Assembly: GCF_002073975.1 (NCBI RefSeq)
Contig: NZ_CP020384.1
Location: 1,240,001 to 1,304,000 of the forward strand
DNA: 64,000 nt
DNA from: Rhodovulum sp. MB263
GTDB taxonomy: Bacteria > Pseudomonadota > Alphaproteobacteria > Rhodobacterales > Rhodobacteraceae
Direction of reading: 5' to 3'
The notes under the pieces were generated by a model. It searched no databases. It was not told where the DNA came from and was given only the letters and a program-made list of their open reading frames with translations. Positions 1 to 7,998 of the stretch are shown piece by piece (within the stretch, counting starts at the first letter, position 1; every line of letters starts with the position of its first letter). Both the position numbers and the translations under genes were made by a program.

Positions 1-257
1 ACGAAGCCCAGCCTTCCGCCGAGGATCACGCCCAGCACGATCCAGGTCAGAAGCTCTTCGACCTGATCGGGGCGCATCGGCGGGCGGGATCCGGCCCAGA
101 TCCGGTCGCGGCGCATCAGCGCGACGACGAGGCGCCAGCCAAGCACGATGCCCGCGATATAGGCGAGCGCGTACCAGCGCAGCGCAAAATCGAGGCCGAA
201 GACCGAGATCGAGAAGATCTCGGGGCTGAGGTCGGGGAAAGAGAGTACCGCTTGCAT
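1..257 (-). CDS. lgt: Prolipoprotein diacylglyceryl transferase, N-terminal part (window edge)
   Basis: Lgt transfers diacylglycerol from phosphatidylglycerol to the lipobox cysteine of prolipoproteins in the inner membrane. Only the first 85 or so codons are inside the window; the gene runs off its left end. The start ATG reads on the minus strand at 257-255. The visible protein has a short periplasmic N-terminus, a first membrane segment with the family signature [19 protein letters not shown], a cytoplasmic loop rich in Arg ([10 protein letters not shown]) and the beginning of a second membrane segment ([17 protein letters not shown]). It is divergent from the ubiK-like gene. Identification rests on the recognisable N-terminal motif. 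Confidence 0.9.
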   Translation of the reverse strand, partial: MQAVLSFPDLSPEIFSISVFGLDFALRWYALAYIAGIVLGWRLVVALMRRDRIWAGSRPPMRPDQVEELLTWIVLGVILGGRLGF

Positions 258-368
258 CCTGGGTCTTCTGTTCTCTGTGCGGCGCGGCGAAGTCAACCTT
301 GAGCTTGGCGCGCCTGCGGGCCATATAGGGCGCGATTGTGAAAGCCAGTATAAAAGCCAGAGGCCGCC

Positions 369-608
369 ATGCAGACCCGCAACAAATTTCTCGACGACAT
401 GTCGAAGCTGATGACGAATGCCATGGGTGTGGCCCAGGGGGCCAAGGACGAAGCCGAGACCGCCATGAAGAGTATGCTCGACCGTTGGCTCGCCGACCGG
501 AATTTCGTGACGCGTGAGGAATTCGACGCGGTGCGGGCGATGGCGCAGAAGGCGCGCGAGGAGAACGAGGCGCTCAAAGCCCGGATCGCGGCGCTGGAAG
601 CGAAATAG
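369..608 (+). CDS. ubiK: UbiK-family accessory factor (BMFP domain protein)
   Basis: A 79-residue protein of the BMFP/UbiK family (formerly DUF526). In E. coli UbiK helps the ubiquinone biosynthesis complex and binds membranes through an amphipathic N-terminal helix. The sequence fits: an amphipathic first half ([15 protein letters not shown]), the typical central [21 protein letters not shown] and a C-terminal coiled coil of Ala/Leu/Glu heptads ending [11 protein letters not shown]. The length is normal for the family. It is a single gene divergent from lgt and followed by a strong hairpin. The exact role in this organism is inferred from the family. Confidence 0.85.
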   Translation: MQTRNKFLDDMSKLMTNAMGVAQGAKDEAETAMKSMLDRWLADRNFVTREEFDAVRAMAQKAREENEALKARIAALEAK

Positions 609-638
609 GCGGCGCTCTGCGCGGCGGCCGCCAGGGGG

Positions 639-659
639 CGAATTTTCGACGAAAATTCG
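639..659. terminator. Hairpin terminator downstream of ubiK
   Basis: Ten-base arms CGAATTTTCG (639-648) and CGAAAATTCG (650-659) are perfectly complementary around a single base, 31 nt after the ubiK stop, and are followed by TTCT. The TTCG-N-CGAA centre is the same as in the hairpin at 34188-34210 and in a degraded copy near 21487-21502. It is a plausible bidirectional transcription terminator. Confidence 0.6.
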
Positions 660-1264
660 TTCTAGGGCAAAGCGGCGCGTCCCGCCGCGGGCCTTGTCCG
701 GTCTGCTGCCGCAGCCGGGCTTTATCCGTCTCACGGCATCGGCGGATCCTGTCTGGCATCCCGCCTTTGCCAGCCTTTGTCGGCCCGGACCCGGATCTGA
801 CATGGGGCTGTGCCCCCCGGGCGGTCCCGCTGTCCGTCTTTGCCCCTCTGGATCGTCGCGCGCCGGATAACGGGCCGCCTCTCCGCATCGGAAGATGGTC
901 TCTTTCCCTGTCCGGTTCCGCTCGGCCGTCATCGCGATGGCGCAAGGCAACCCGCGCCGTCTGATGGGCCCGGAGGCCGTGCGCGGTCCGGCCGGCCTTC
1001 CGAGAGCTTTGGCCGGAGACCGTCCGGCAGGGATCTCTTTATCCACAGATCCCCGACGCGTTCCGGATTTCCGCGTCACGCCTGAATTGTCCACAAGATA
1101 TTGCGGTCTGTCTTTCAAACTTAACAAAAATCCACTTTACAGCCTCCGGCTTTGCCCTCACCATATTTTGTAAGGAAACGGGGGTGCTCCCCCGGACCTA
1201 GAGCAAGAGCCAAAGCCTAGTGGGCCTCGGTCCAGCCTGGGCTAGACCGAAAGCGAGGCCGGGC
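660..1264. other. 605-bp intergenic stretch without a supported gene
   Basis: Several short open frames cross this stretch on both strands, but none has family resemblance, a good ribosome-binding site or a consistent codon pattern. The left two thirds are GC-rich. The right third (about 1035-1175) is AT-richer and carries two DnaA-box-like sequences. The promoter for the YbjN-domain gene presumably lies here. Confidence 0.5.
1039..1095 (+). promoter_or_regulatory. Pair of DnaA-box-like sites
   Basis: TTATCCACA at 1039-1047 matches the DnaA-box consensus exactly, and TTGTCCACA at 1087-1095 differs at one position. They are on the same strand, 48 bp apart, just before an AT-richer run (1110-1140). 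They could be a DnaA-responsive regulatory region, a DnaA titration site or part of an origin. No dnaA, dnaN, parAB or hemE is nearby, so an origin is not supported beyond the boxes themselves. Confidence 0.4.
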
Positions 1265-1768
1265 ATGAGCTATACCGAAGATTACCTGCTGAGCGACGAG
1301 ATCCATCCCATCGACCTGGTCGAGACTCTCGCCTCGCATCATGACTGGGAATTCGACCGTGTCACCGATGACCAGATCGCGATGGCGGTGGTCGGCCAGT
1401 GGCGGACCTATTCGATCACCCTGGCCTGGTCGGCCTTCGACGAGACGCTGCGGCTGGTCTGCACCTTCGAGATGGAGCCCCCGCCCGAACGTCTGCCGGT
1501 GCTTTACGAGACGCTCAATGCCACCAATGACATGTGCTGGGCCGGAGCCTTCACCTTCTGGCACGATCAGCGGCTCATGGTCTGGCGCCACGGGCTGATG
1601 CTGTCGGGCGGGCAGACCGCAAGCCCGGAGCAGATCGACCAGCTGATCCAGGCGGCGGTGTCCTCCTGCGAGCGCTTCTACCCGGCCTTCCAGCTGGTGG
1701 TCTGGGCCGACCGCACGCCCGCCAATGCCCTGCAGGTCGCCATTGCGGATGCCTACGGGCGCGCCTAA
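1265..1768 (+). CDS. YbjN domain-containing protein
   Basis: A 167-residue cytosolic protein of the YbjN family, a fold related to type III secretion chaperones and of mostly unknown function. The start chosen is the ATG at 1265, which gives MSYTEDYLLSDEIHPIDLVE; an upstream ATG at 1220 would add 15 residues of low-complexity sequence. Typical family features are the acidic N-terminus, the strand WRTYSITLAWSAFDETLRLV and the helix ERLPVLYETLNATND, followed by WAGAFTFWHDQRLMVWRHG. It lies 32 bp upstream of proC in the same direction and is likely cotranscribed with it. The function is not known. Confidence 0.85.
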   Translation: MSYTEDYLLSDEIHPIDLVETLASHHDWEFDRVTDDQIAMAVVGQWRTYSITLAWSAFDETLRLVCTFEMEPPPERLPVLYETLNATNDMCWAGAFTFWHDQRLMVWRHGLMLSGGQTASPEQIDQLIQAAVSSCERFYPAFQLVVWADRTPANALQVAIADAYGRA

Positions 1769-1800
1769 CCTCCGGCCCCGACAGGCAGAAGGGGCATATC

Positions 1801-2622
1801 ATGGAATTCGACGACCTTTCCGCCCGGGGGCTGGTGCTTCTGGGCTGCGGCAAGATGGGATCGGCGCTGCTCGAGGGCTGGCTGAAGCGCGGCCTGCCCG
1901 CAGGTGCGGTCTGGGTGCTCGATCCGCACCCCTCCGACTGGCTGCGCGCACGGGCCGCCGAGGGGCTTCATCTCAACGAGGATCTGCCCGGGGCGCCCGC
2001 GCTGGTGCTGCTTGCGGTCAAGCCGCAGCTGATGGACGAGGCGCTGCCGCAGGTGGCGGGCTTTGCCGATGGGCGCACGCTGTTCGTCTCGATCGCGGCG
2101 GGCAAGACGCTTGGCTATTTCTCCGACCGGCTGGGCGCCGGGGCACCGGTGGTGCGGACCATCCCGAACACCCCCGCCGCCGTCGGGCGCGGCATCACCG
2201 CTCTGATCGGCAACGCCAAGGTCGACGAGGCGGGGCTGGCGCTGGCCGAGACGCTTCTGTCGGCCGTGGGGCAGACGGTGCGGCTTGACGATGAAAGCCA
2301 GATGGATGCGGTCACGGCCGTTTCGGGCTCCGGGCCCGCCTATGTGTTCCACCTGATCGAGACCCTGGCCAAGGCGGGCGAGGCCGCGGGCCTGCCGCCG
2401 GAAATGGCGATGAAACTGGCCAAGGCCACGGTCGCGGGGGCGGGGCAACTGGCCGAGGAGGCCGCCGAGGACCCCGCACAGTTGCGCATCAACGTCACCT
2501 CGCCGGGCGGCACGACGGCGGCGGCGCTGGCGGTGCTGATGGACCCCGAGACCGGCTTTCCGTCGCTTCTGGAAAAGGCGGTCGCGGCCGCGACGGCACG
2601 CGGCAGGGAACTGGGCGCATGA
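1801..2622 (+). CDS. proC: Pyrroline-5-carboxylate reductase
   Basis: This enzyme reduces 1-pyrroline-5-carboxylate to L-proline with NAD(P)H, the last step of proline synthesis. The 273-residue product has the N-terminal Rossmann motif LGCGKMGSALLEGW, the family block VRTIPNTPAAVGRG, and the C-terminal signature that starts at AVSGSGPAYVF and ends at NVTSPGGTT. The length is typical. The ATG at 1801 directly follows the purine-rich AGAAGGGG. The stop overlaps the next start in ATGA, so translation is probably coupled to the CsaA-like gene. Confidence 0.96.
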   Translation: MEFDDLSARGLVLLGCGKMGSALLEGWLKRGLPAGAVWVLDPHPSDWLRARAAEGLHLNEDLPGAPALVLLAVKPQLMDEALPQVAGFADGRTLFVSIAAGKTLGYFSDRLGAGAPVVRTIPNTPAAVGRGITALIGNAKVDEAGLALAETLLSAVGQTVRLDDESQMDAVTAVSGSGPAYVFHLIETLAKAGEAAGLPPEMAMKLAKATVAGAGQLAEEAAEDPAQLRINVTSPGGTTAAALAVLMDPETGFPSLLEKAVAAATARGRELGA

Positions 2623-2957
2623 GCGAGATTTCCTTCGACGATTTTCTCAAGGTCGATATCCGGGTGGGGCAGATCAGCCGGGCAGAGCCCTATCCCGAGG
2701 CGCGCAAGCCCGCGATCCGGCTCTGGGTCGATTTCGGCCCAGAGATCGGCGAGAAGAAAAGCTCGGCCCAGATCACCGCGCATTACGCGCCCGAGGACCT
2801 GCCGGGCCGCCGCGTGCTGGGGGTGGTCAATTTCCCGCCGCGCCAGATCGGCAAGGTCCGCTCCGAGGTGCTGGTGCTCGGTCTGCCCGACGAGAATGGC
2901 GAGGTGGTGCTGATCGTGCCCGACAAGGACGTGCCTCTGGGCGGGCGGCTGTTCTGA
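2619..2957 (+). CDS. CsaA-like tRNA-binding domain protein
   Basis: A 112-residue single-domain protein of the tRNA-binding OB-fold family (CsaA type). It resembles the C-terminal domain of bacterial MetRS, and members bind tRNA or act as export-related chaperones. The characteristic motifs are present: FLKVDIRVGQI at the N-terminus, the KSSAQIT segment, VVNFPPRQIGKVRSEVLVLG in the middle and the terminal PLGGRLF. It overlaps proC by 4 bp and its stop overlaps the next start, so it belongs to a proC operon of three genes. In vivo function is uncertain. Confidence 0.88.
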   Translation: MSEISFDDFLKVDIRVGQISRAEPYPEARKPAIRLWVDFGPEIGEKKSSAQITAHYAPEDLPGRRVLGVVNFPPRQIGKVRSEVLVLGLPDENGEVVLIVPDKDVPLGGRLF

Positions 2958-3913
2958 TGGCGAAGATCCTCGTCACCCGCCCGATGCCCGAGATGGTCGT
3001 CGAGGCGGCCCGGCCCCTGGGCGAGACCGAGTTCCGGCAATCGACGCAGCCGCTGTCGCCGGACGAGCTGCGCGCGGCGCTCACGGGCTATGACATCGTG
3101 CTGCCGACGCTGGGCGATGCCTTCTCGGCCGCGGTCTTCGCCGATGTGCCCGTGCCGCGGGCGCGTCTGCTGGCCAATTTCGGCGTCGGCTTCAACCATA
3201 TCGACGTGGCGGCGGCGCGGTCGGTCGGAGTGGCTGTGACCAACACGCCCGGCGCCGTGACCGATGCGACCGCCGATATCGGCATGATGCTGATCCTGAT
3301 GAGCTGCCGCCGCGCAGGCGAGGGCGAGCGGCTGGTGCGCGCGGGTCGCTGGCAGGGCTGGCATCCGACGCAGATGCTGGGGCTGCATGTGACCGGCCGG
3401 ACGGTCGGCATTCTCGGCATGGGCAATATCGGGCAGGCCATTGCCCGGCGCTGTCATTTCGGCTTCGGCATGGAGGTTCTCTATCACAGCCGCAGCCCGA
3501 AGGTGCTGGATTTTCCGGCCCGGGCGCTGGGCAGCCCCGAGGCGCTGGCGGCCGAGGTCGATATCCTCGTCTCGGCGGTGCCGGGCGGGGCCGCGACCCG
3601 GCATCTGATCGGGGCCGGCGTGCTGGCGGCGATGAAGCCCACCGCGCATCTCGTGAACATCTCGCGCGGCGAGGTGGTCGACGAGGCGGCGCTGATCGCG
3701 GCGCTCGAGGCGGGCAAGATCGCGGGGGCGGGACTTGATGTCTACGAATTCGAACCCGAGGTGCCCGAGGCGCTGCGGGGCCGCGAGAACGTGACGCTTC
3801 TGCCCCATCTCGGCACCGCGACGCTGGAGGTCAGAACCGCCATGGGGCTGATGGCGGTCGAGAATATCCGCGCCCATCTGGACGGCCGGCCGCTGCCCGA
3901 TCCGGTCGGCTGA
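2957..3913 (+). CDS. D-2-hydroxyacid dehydrogenase (glyoxylate/hydroxypyruvate reductase type)
   Basis: A 318-residue NAD(P)-dependent D-isomer specific 2-hydroxyacid dehydrogenase. Visible motifs are LLANFGVGFNHIDV and VTNTPGAVTDATADIGMML in the substrate domain, the Rossmann glycine motif GILGMGNIGQAIARR, the block VNISRGEVVDEAALIAAL with its catalytic-domain Arg, a Glu in DVYEFEPEVPE and the catalytic His in LLPHLGTAT. The FGVGFNHIDV and TGRTVGILGMG combination is typical of the glyoxylate/hydroxypyruvate/glycerate subgroup, so that substrate class is likely but not proved. It overlaps the CsaA-like gene by one base. Confidence 0.9.
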   Translation: MAKILVTRPMPEMVVEAARPLGETEFRQSTQPLSPDELRAALTGYDIVLPTLGDAFSAAVFADVPVPRARLLANFGVGFNHIDVAAARSVGVAVTNTPGAVTDATADIGMMLILMSCRRAGEGERLVRAGRWQGWHPTQMLGLHVTGRTVGILGMGNIGQAIARRCHFGFGMEVLYHSRSPKVLDFPARALGSPEALAAEVDILVSAVPGGAATRHLIGAGVLAAMKPTAHLVNISRGEVVDEAALIAALEAGKIAGAGLDVYEFEPEVPEALRGRENVTLLPHLGTATLEVRTAMGLMAVENIRAHLDGRPLPDPVG

Positions 3914-3924
3914 GCGGTCGGGGC

Positions 3925-4377
3925 TCAGCCCGCCAGATGGCGGATGAGCCCGCGCGAGGCGTCCTCGACCAGATCGAGCACCAGATCGAAGCTGCCGTCG
4001 TAATAGGGGTCGGGCAGCTCGTCGCGGTCGGCTTCGGCAAAGTCGAGGAACAGACTGACCGGCGTTTCGCTGTCGATCGGGCGCATCCGCTCCAGCGCGG
4101 TGAGGTTCGAGCGGTCCATCGCGAGGATCAGATCGTAGGTGGCGAAATCGGCGGCCCTGACCTGGCAGGCGCGCAGCCGTGTCAGGTCGTAGCCACGCCC
4201 GGCCGCGGCGCGGATCGCGCGCGGGTCGGGCGGATCGCCCACATGCCAGCCCCCCGTTCCCGCGCTTTCGACCTCGACATCGAGGCCCTCGGCCCGGGCC
4301 AGGGTCTGGAACACCGCATGCGCGGTCGGCGAGCGGCAGATATTGCCGAGACAGACGAAAAGGATTCGGGTGGTCAT
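3925..4377 (-). CDS. Low-molecular-weight protein-tyrosine phosphatase
   Basis: A 150-residue cytosolic phosphatase with the P-loop CLGNICRSP (C-x5-R-S) at residues 9-17 and the general-acid loop DPYY near residue 127. The start is the ATG at 4377-4375, which gives MTTRILFVCLGNICRSPTA, with AAGGAGG just upstream on the minus strand. The same frame is open far upstream but that extension has no family similarity. It is convergent with the dehydrogenase (11 bp apart) and divergent from the sirtuin gene. Physiological substrates are unknown; the family acts on protein phosphotyrosine or phosphoarginine. Confidence 0.93.
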   Translation of the reverse strand: MTTRILFVCLGNICRSPTAHAVFQTLARAEGLDVEVESAGTGGWHVGDPPDPRAIRAAAGRGYDLTRLRACQVRAADFATYDLILAMDRSNLTALERMRPIDSETPVSLFLDFAEADRDELPDPYYDGSFDLVLDLVEDASRGLIRHLAG

Positions 4378-4419
4378 GGCGGCCTCCTTTTGCTCTGAGG
4401 GATAGCGGAGGTAGGCCTG

Positions 4420-5121
4420 ATGACCAAGATCGTGATTCTCACCGGGGCCGGGATCTCGGCCGAAAGCGGGCTTGGCACGTTCCGCGACGTGGACGGGCTC
4501 TGGACCCGCTACGACCTGAACGATGTGGCGACGCCCGAGGGCTTTGCCCGCGATCCGGGGCTGGTGATGCAGTTCTACAATGCGCGGCGCCGGAATGCGG
4601 CCGAGGCGGCGCCGAACCCGGCGCATCTGGCTCTGGCCCGGCTCGAGGCGGCGCTGCCGCCCGGATCGGTCCGGATCGTGACCCAGAATGTCGACGATCT
4701 TCATGAGCGCGCCGGAAGCCGCGCGGTCTGGCACATGCATGGCGAACTGGCACGGGCGCGCTGCACGGCCTGCGGCGCGGGCTGGCAGGCGCCGGCCGAG
4801 ATGCGGGTGGCGGATGCCTGCCCGTCCTGCGGCGCGCCCGCGACCCGGCCCGACATCGTCTGGTTCGGCGAGATGCCCTATCACATGGAAGAGATCTGGG
4901 AGGCGCTGCGCGTGGCCGATCTGTTCGTGGCGATCGGCACCTCGGGCAGCGTCTATCCGGCGGCGGCCTTCGTGCAGGATGCGGCAAGGGCCGGGGCCGG
5001 AACGCTCGAGCTGAACCTCGAGCCCTCCGAGACGGCCGGCTATTTCGACCGGGTCCGGCACGGGCCCGCCTCGGAGATCGTGCCGGGCTGGGTCGAGGAC
5101 TATCTCGGCGCCCGGGGCTGA
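4420..5121 (+). CDS. cobB: NAD-dependent protein deacylase (sirtuin, CobB type)
   Basis: Sirtuins remove acyl groups from protein lysines while consuming NAD. The 233-residue protein has the NAD-binding GAGISAESGLGTFRD, TQNVDDLHERAG, the catalytic His in HMHGEL, and a four-Cys zinc site (CTACG and CPSCG). The block RPDIVWFGEMPY is typical of class III/CobB enzymes, as are Tyr and Arg positions in the first helix (LWTRYDLNDVATPEGFARDP). It is a single gene, 42 bp from the divergent phosphatase gene. Confidence 0.93.
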   Translation: MTKIVILTGAGISAESGLGTFRDVDGLWTRYDLNDVATPEGFARDPGLVMQFYNARRRNAAEAAPNPAHLALARLEAALPPGSVRIVTQNVDDLHERAGSRAVWHMHGELARARCTACGAGWQAPAEMRVADACPSCGAPATRPDIVWFGEMPYHMEEIWEALRVADLFVAIGTSGSVYPAAAFVQDAARAGAGTLELNLEPSETAGYFDRVRHGPASEIVPGWVEDYLGARG

Positions 5122-5167
5122 GGATGGATGGGCCGGAGGCCGGATGGCCCCCGGCGCCCCGAGCGGC

Positions 5168-5668
5168 CTATTGCGCCATGTGGCCCTTCATCGGCATGTC
5201 TGCGCCGTTGCCGGCATGGCCGCCCACCGACGGACGGACCTTCTCGACCGGGGCCTGGATCTTGAGCTTGCCGGCCCTCTCGAAGGTCAGGGTCAGATCG
5301 ACCATGTCGCCCGGGTTCAGTGGACGGGTCAGGCCGAGCAGCATGACATGATCGCCGCCGCGGCGCAGCTCGTGCCGGCCATGGGCGGGCAGCGGGAAGC
5401 CCTCCTCGACCTCGATCATCCGCATCACGCCATTGGCATCCGAGACATGGGTGTGCAGCTCGACCCGCTCGGCGGCGTCGGAAGAGGCGGCGATCAGCCG
5501 GTCGTCCTCGGCGCCGTTGTTGACGAGGGTCATGAAGGCGGCGCCCGATTGCGCCATCGGCGAGGAGACGCGGGCATAGGCGCCCTCGACGACGATATCT
5601 CCGGCCATGGCGGGCAGGGCGGAGGCGAGCGCGATCAGGCCCGCATAGAGAGTGGTTTTCAGGGACAT
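5168..5668 (-). CDS. PCu(A)C-type periplasmic copper chaperone
   Basis: A 166-residue secreted copper chaperone that in relatives delivers Cu(I) to the CuA or CuB site of cytochrome c oxidase. The start at 5668 gives MSLKTTLYAGLIALASALPAMA, a clear signal peptide with cleavage after AMA. Metal ligands of the H-x(n)-M-x(n)-H-x-M motif are visible in ELHTHV, GVMRMIEV and GDHVMLLGL. A short C-terminal tail GHAGNGADMPMKGHMAQ adds further His and Met residues, probably additional copper ligands. It is followed on the same strand by no other copper gene; a small secreted protein gene lies just upstream. Confidence 0.92.
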   Translation of the reverse strand: MSLKTTLYAGLIALASALPAMAGDIVVEGAYARVSSPMAQSGAAFMTLVNNGAEDDRLIAASSDAAERVELHTHVSDANGVMRMIEVEEGFPLPAHGRHELRRGGDHVMLLGLTRPLNPGDMVDLTLTFERAGKLKIQAPVEKVRPSVGGHAGNGADMPMKGHMAQ

Positions 5669-5712
5669 TTCTGGCCTCCTGGTCCTTGGCTGTCTGGAAG
5701 GGTCTTCGGGGG

Positions 5713-6063
5713 TCAGGCGATGCGACCGGGAGGGGCGCGCGAGCGGGGCCGCGGTGGGCGGCATCCGCAGGGAGCGGGCCGCCGGGCCGGGCGGCGCAGC
5801 GGCCGGGCGCGGAGCAGGCGGAGCGGCAGGGCTGGGGGCGCGGGGGCAAGGGCTGCCAGCGCCGCGAGCCCGTCGGGGCAGATATGCGGCGGTCCGATCG
5901 GCTGCCCGGTCGCGTCGATCTCTATGGCCTGCAGGCCGAAGCCGGTGCAGAGCAGGAACCGGTCGACCGGGCGCGGCGCCGTGCGTGCCGCCGCGAGGCT
6001 CAGCGAGGTGAGCGCGAGCAGCAGTGCGAGGCAGAGGCCGAGGAGAGAGCGGAGCCCGGTCAT
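5713..6063 (-). CDS. Small secreted protein of unknown function, upstream of the copper chaperone
   Basis: A 116-residue product with a signal peptide (LLGLCLALLLALTSLSLAAA), two Cys residues in LLCTGFGL and PHICPDG spaced as in small hypothetical proteins found next to copper or cytochrome oxidase assembly genes, and a very Arg/Pro-rich tail. The ATG at 6063 and its position 44 bp upstream of the PCu(A)C gene on the same strand suggest a two-gene unit. The Arg/Pro-rich C-terminal third may be out-of-frame sequence or a genuine tail. No function can be assigned. Confidence 0.55.
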   Translation of the reverse strand: MTGLRSLLGLCLALLLALTSLSLAAARTAPRPVDRFLLCTGFGLQAIEIDATGQPIGPPHICPDGLAALAALAPAPPALPLRLLRARPLRRPARRPAPCGCRPPRPRSRAPPGRIA

Positions 6064-6246
6064 GGCGCGAGTCTAGAGCGGTTCGAGACCGGGGGCGAGC
6101 CGGTTTCGTGCCGGGCAGCGGGCGGGCGCTCCCGCCTCCAGCCTGCACGGGGCTGGCGCCCCGCTTGGCCCGAGTTGGGCCGGGCCGCGCGCAGGCGCGC
6201 GGCGCCTCCGGCGGGGGTATTGGTGCCAAGAAGAAGGGGCGCATGC

Positions 6247-6270
6247 AAAAGGCCCCGCGCAAGCGGGGCC
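6247..6270 (-). terminator. Rho-independent terminator of rpmB
   Basis: On the minus strand the arms GGCCCCGC and GCGGGGCC (6251-6258 and 6263-6270) form an 8-bp stem with a 4-base loop followed by TTTTGC (6250-6245). It lies about 40 bp past the rpmB stop codon. Confidence 0.8.
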
Positions 6271-6308
6271 GTCGGACTGTTTGCACAAGAAGGGTAGGCC
6301 GGGCCGGA

Positions 6309-6596
6309 TCAGGCGGTGGCCTGGGCCTTCTCGATGTCTTTCTTGACCTTGAGGGCCTTTTCGGAAAGCTCTGCTTCGCTGGCCTTTGCCAGGAAGTTGT
6401 CCAGGCCGCCGCGGTGGTCGACGGTGCGCAGGCCCGCGGCCGAGACGCGGAACTTGAAGGACCGGCCCAGGACGTCGGAGATCAGGGTCACCTCGTTGAG
6501 GTTCGGCAGGAACCGGCGCCTGGTCTTGTTATGGGCGTGGCTGACATTGTTGCCGGTCATCGGCCCTTTGCCGGTCAGTTCGCAGACGCGCGACAT
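6309..6596 (-). CDS. rpmB: 50S ribosomal protein L28
   Basis: A 95-residue ribosomal protein. The start [21 protein letters not shown] is the conserved alphaproteobacterial L28 N-terminus, followed by [19 protein letters not shown] and the block [21 protein letters not shown]. The ATG at 6596-6594 was preferred to an in-frame upstream extension that has no L28 similarity. It is monocistronic with its own hairpin terminator. Confidence 0.97.
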   Translation of the reverse strand: MSRVCELTGKGPMTGNNVSHAHNKTRRRFLPNLNEVTLISDVLGRSFKFRVSAAGLRTVDHRGGLDNFLAKASEAELSEKALKVKKDIEKAQATA

Positions 6597-7240
6597 GGTT
6601 GTTTTCCTCGTTTCGATAAAGCGACAGACGCCGCAAAGGCAGCGCCGGGAATTCTGTCCGGGCTGAATAGGGGGAAGAAGGGGCGAGGTCAAGCGATTCA
6701 TCCCGAGGCAGGGAAGGGGGGCCTGTGCGGGAATGGGAGGCTTGGCGCGATGAGGCGGGGTATGGAAGCGGGGTGGGATGGTCTGGGGAGCAGCGATCCT
6801 CCGGTCAGGGCAAAGCGCGATCCTGTCATCGCCGGTTTGGGGCTGGAAAATGACCCCGGTCACGCCAGATCCGGGCTTCGACGCCCGCGCTGTCGGCTCT
6901 TGGGGCGAGCTGTGTGGCTTGTGCAGCGGCCTCGCGGTGGATCATCTGGAACGGAGGTCTGCCCGGCGGGTGGCGAGGGCCGGGACGGTCGGGGTCGCGG
7001 GGGCGGCGCCTGTCATGCGCCAGTCGGGGACCGGGTGGCTTGGCAAAGCGGCCCATGGAACCGGCGTGCCGAGGCGGCGGGTTATGAGGCCGATCCTGTG
7101 GCCGCAGCCCGGGCAGAAGTTCGGGTCGGTCCATGCTGGTCTTGGTCATCGGGCTCTCGGTATGGCCTGGGGTGACGCTTCGAGACGCCATCTTAATCCT
7201 GCAGCTCGAGGACCTCCCTGGATCACACCGCCAGCGGCGT
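6597..7240. other. Gene-poor stretch between rpmB and the IS remnants
   Basis: Open frames here are mutually overlapping and none is convincing. On the minus strand around 6960-7150 one frame encodes a Cys-containing segment (TDPNFCPGCGHRIGLITRR) without a start codon; it could be the remains of a gene. The first part contains the rpmB promoter. I see no intact gene and no clear IS end. Confidence 0.4.
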
Positions 7241-7362
7241 CGACATGACACCAGCTCCCCGGACAGGAACGACCAGGGCCGTTGGCGATCTGGTTTGGTT
7301 CCGAGATGGAGTGGCGGGGCAGGTGGCCGGGGCAAACAGGGGCATCCAGAGGCTTTTTCCGA

Positions 7363-7407
7363 ATCTGAAGGGGCAGGAAACGGTCCGGGGGGCCATTTCC
7401 CTGACGA
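7363..7407 (+). repeat. Hairpin insertion G in the IS5-family remnant
   Basis: A 45-nt segment between the codons for Ser-Asp of HPEAFSD and the codons for Ala-Ile of the following AAIRTC. The arms CAGGAAACGG (7374-7383) and CCATTTCCCTG (7393-7403) are complementary apart from one bulge and one mismatch. The core GGTCCGGGGGG resembles that of the hairpin at 30643. The upstream part reads in one frame and the downstream part in the next, as expected for a net gain of 43 nt. Confidence 0.5.
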
Positions 7408-7587
7408 CTGCGATCCGGACATGTCTGAGCTTGAGGGGCCTGTTCGGCCCGGTCGCGCGCCTGATCCGGATGACCGGGCTCGACCGGCCAGGTCCTGACT
7501 GTTCGTCGCCGTGCCAACGCCAGGCACTTCTCGCAGTGCAGCCTCCATGCCGCTGCTTCTGTCAACCCTTGAACCTGTTGATCGACA

Positions 7588-7627
7588 ATGAGCTATTGCC
7601 CGCCATTGGTGCGAGGCAATGCCGGAT
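7588..7627 (+). repeat. Hairpin insertion A in the IS5-family remnant
   Basis: Forty bases replace about 5 bases in the Asp-Ser-Thr-Gly block that contains the first catalytic Asp (LLID just upstream, GI.FRSDGDW downstream). It contains the shared core CGCCATTGGTGCGAG (7601-7615), with outer arms GCTATTGCC (7592-7600) and GGCAATGCC (7615-7623) complementary at most positions. The net gain of 35 matches the observed change of frame. Confidence 0.55.
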
Positions 7628-7998
7628 GGCATCCCCTTCCGCAGCGATGGAGACTGGACCGCACGCAAGCACGGCGCGATGCGCCGGCGCGAAGGACGCA
7701 AGCTTCATCTCCAGATGAACACCGCCACCGGCGACATCCGCGCAGCCGAGGTCCCCTCGCGCGGTCAGGACGACAGCCCATTCGCCGGAAAAAGGATCCG
7801 CCGGATCGTCTCCCGATCGTTCTCATTGCGGGGGCGGCTCTCTCAGATCCCGCGCGGAGAGGAAATCGATACCGTCACCGCCGACGGGGGATATGCCGTT
7901 GCCATGCGGCCATCCCCGAGGGTGATGCAGAACCGGCCTGAGCGTTCCTCCGGATCCCGGACCGGGAGTCGAAGTGCTTACAAAGCGAAGGCCTCCTT

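Larger units (their letters stand above)
7250..7938 (+). pseudogene. IS5-family transposase remnant, frameshifted and truncated
   Basis: Pieces of a DDE transposase of the IS5 family can be read in several frames: GDLVWF near 7275, HPEAF near 7345, IRTCLSLRGLFG and LIRMTGLDRPGPD near 7410-7500, PLNLLID near 7570, then GDWTARKHGAMRRREGRKLH and TATGDIRAAEV from about 7640, EEIDTVTADGGY near 7860 and RCHAAIPEG near 7905. The usual family order is kept. The reading frame changes at two hairpin-forming insertions (7363-7407 and 7588-7627) and at smaller indels. The 3' third, including the catalytic Glu region, is missing because the IS3-family copy begins at 7939. The gene is dead. Confidence 0.75.

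Noticed and set aside
1039-1095. Chromosomal replication origin
   Set aside because: Only two DnaA-like boxes were seen, and no dnaA, dnaN, parAB or hemE is near. Kept as a regulatory site only.
7588-7627. Integron attC sites or CRISPR repeats for the hairpin family
   Set aside because: The conserved attC core motifs (RYYYAAC / GTTRRRY) are not present, copies are not arrayed with spacers or cassettes, and no integrase or cas gene is in the window.
6826-7701. Minus-strand gene of about 290 codons over the IS5-family remnant
   Set aside because: It is antisense to recognisable transposase pieces and its sequence is Arg/Pro-rich without motifs.
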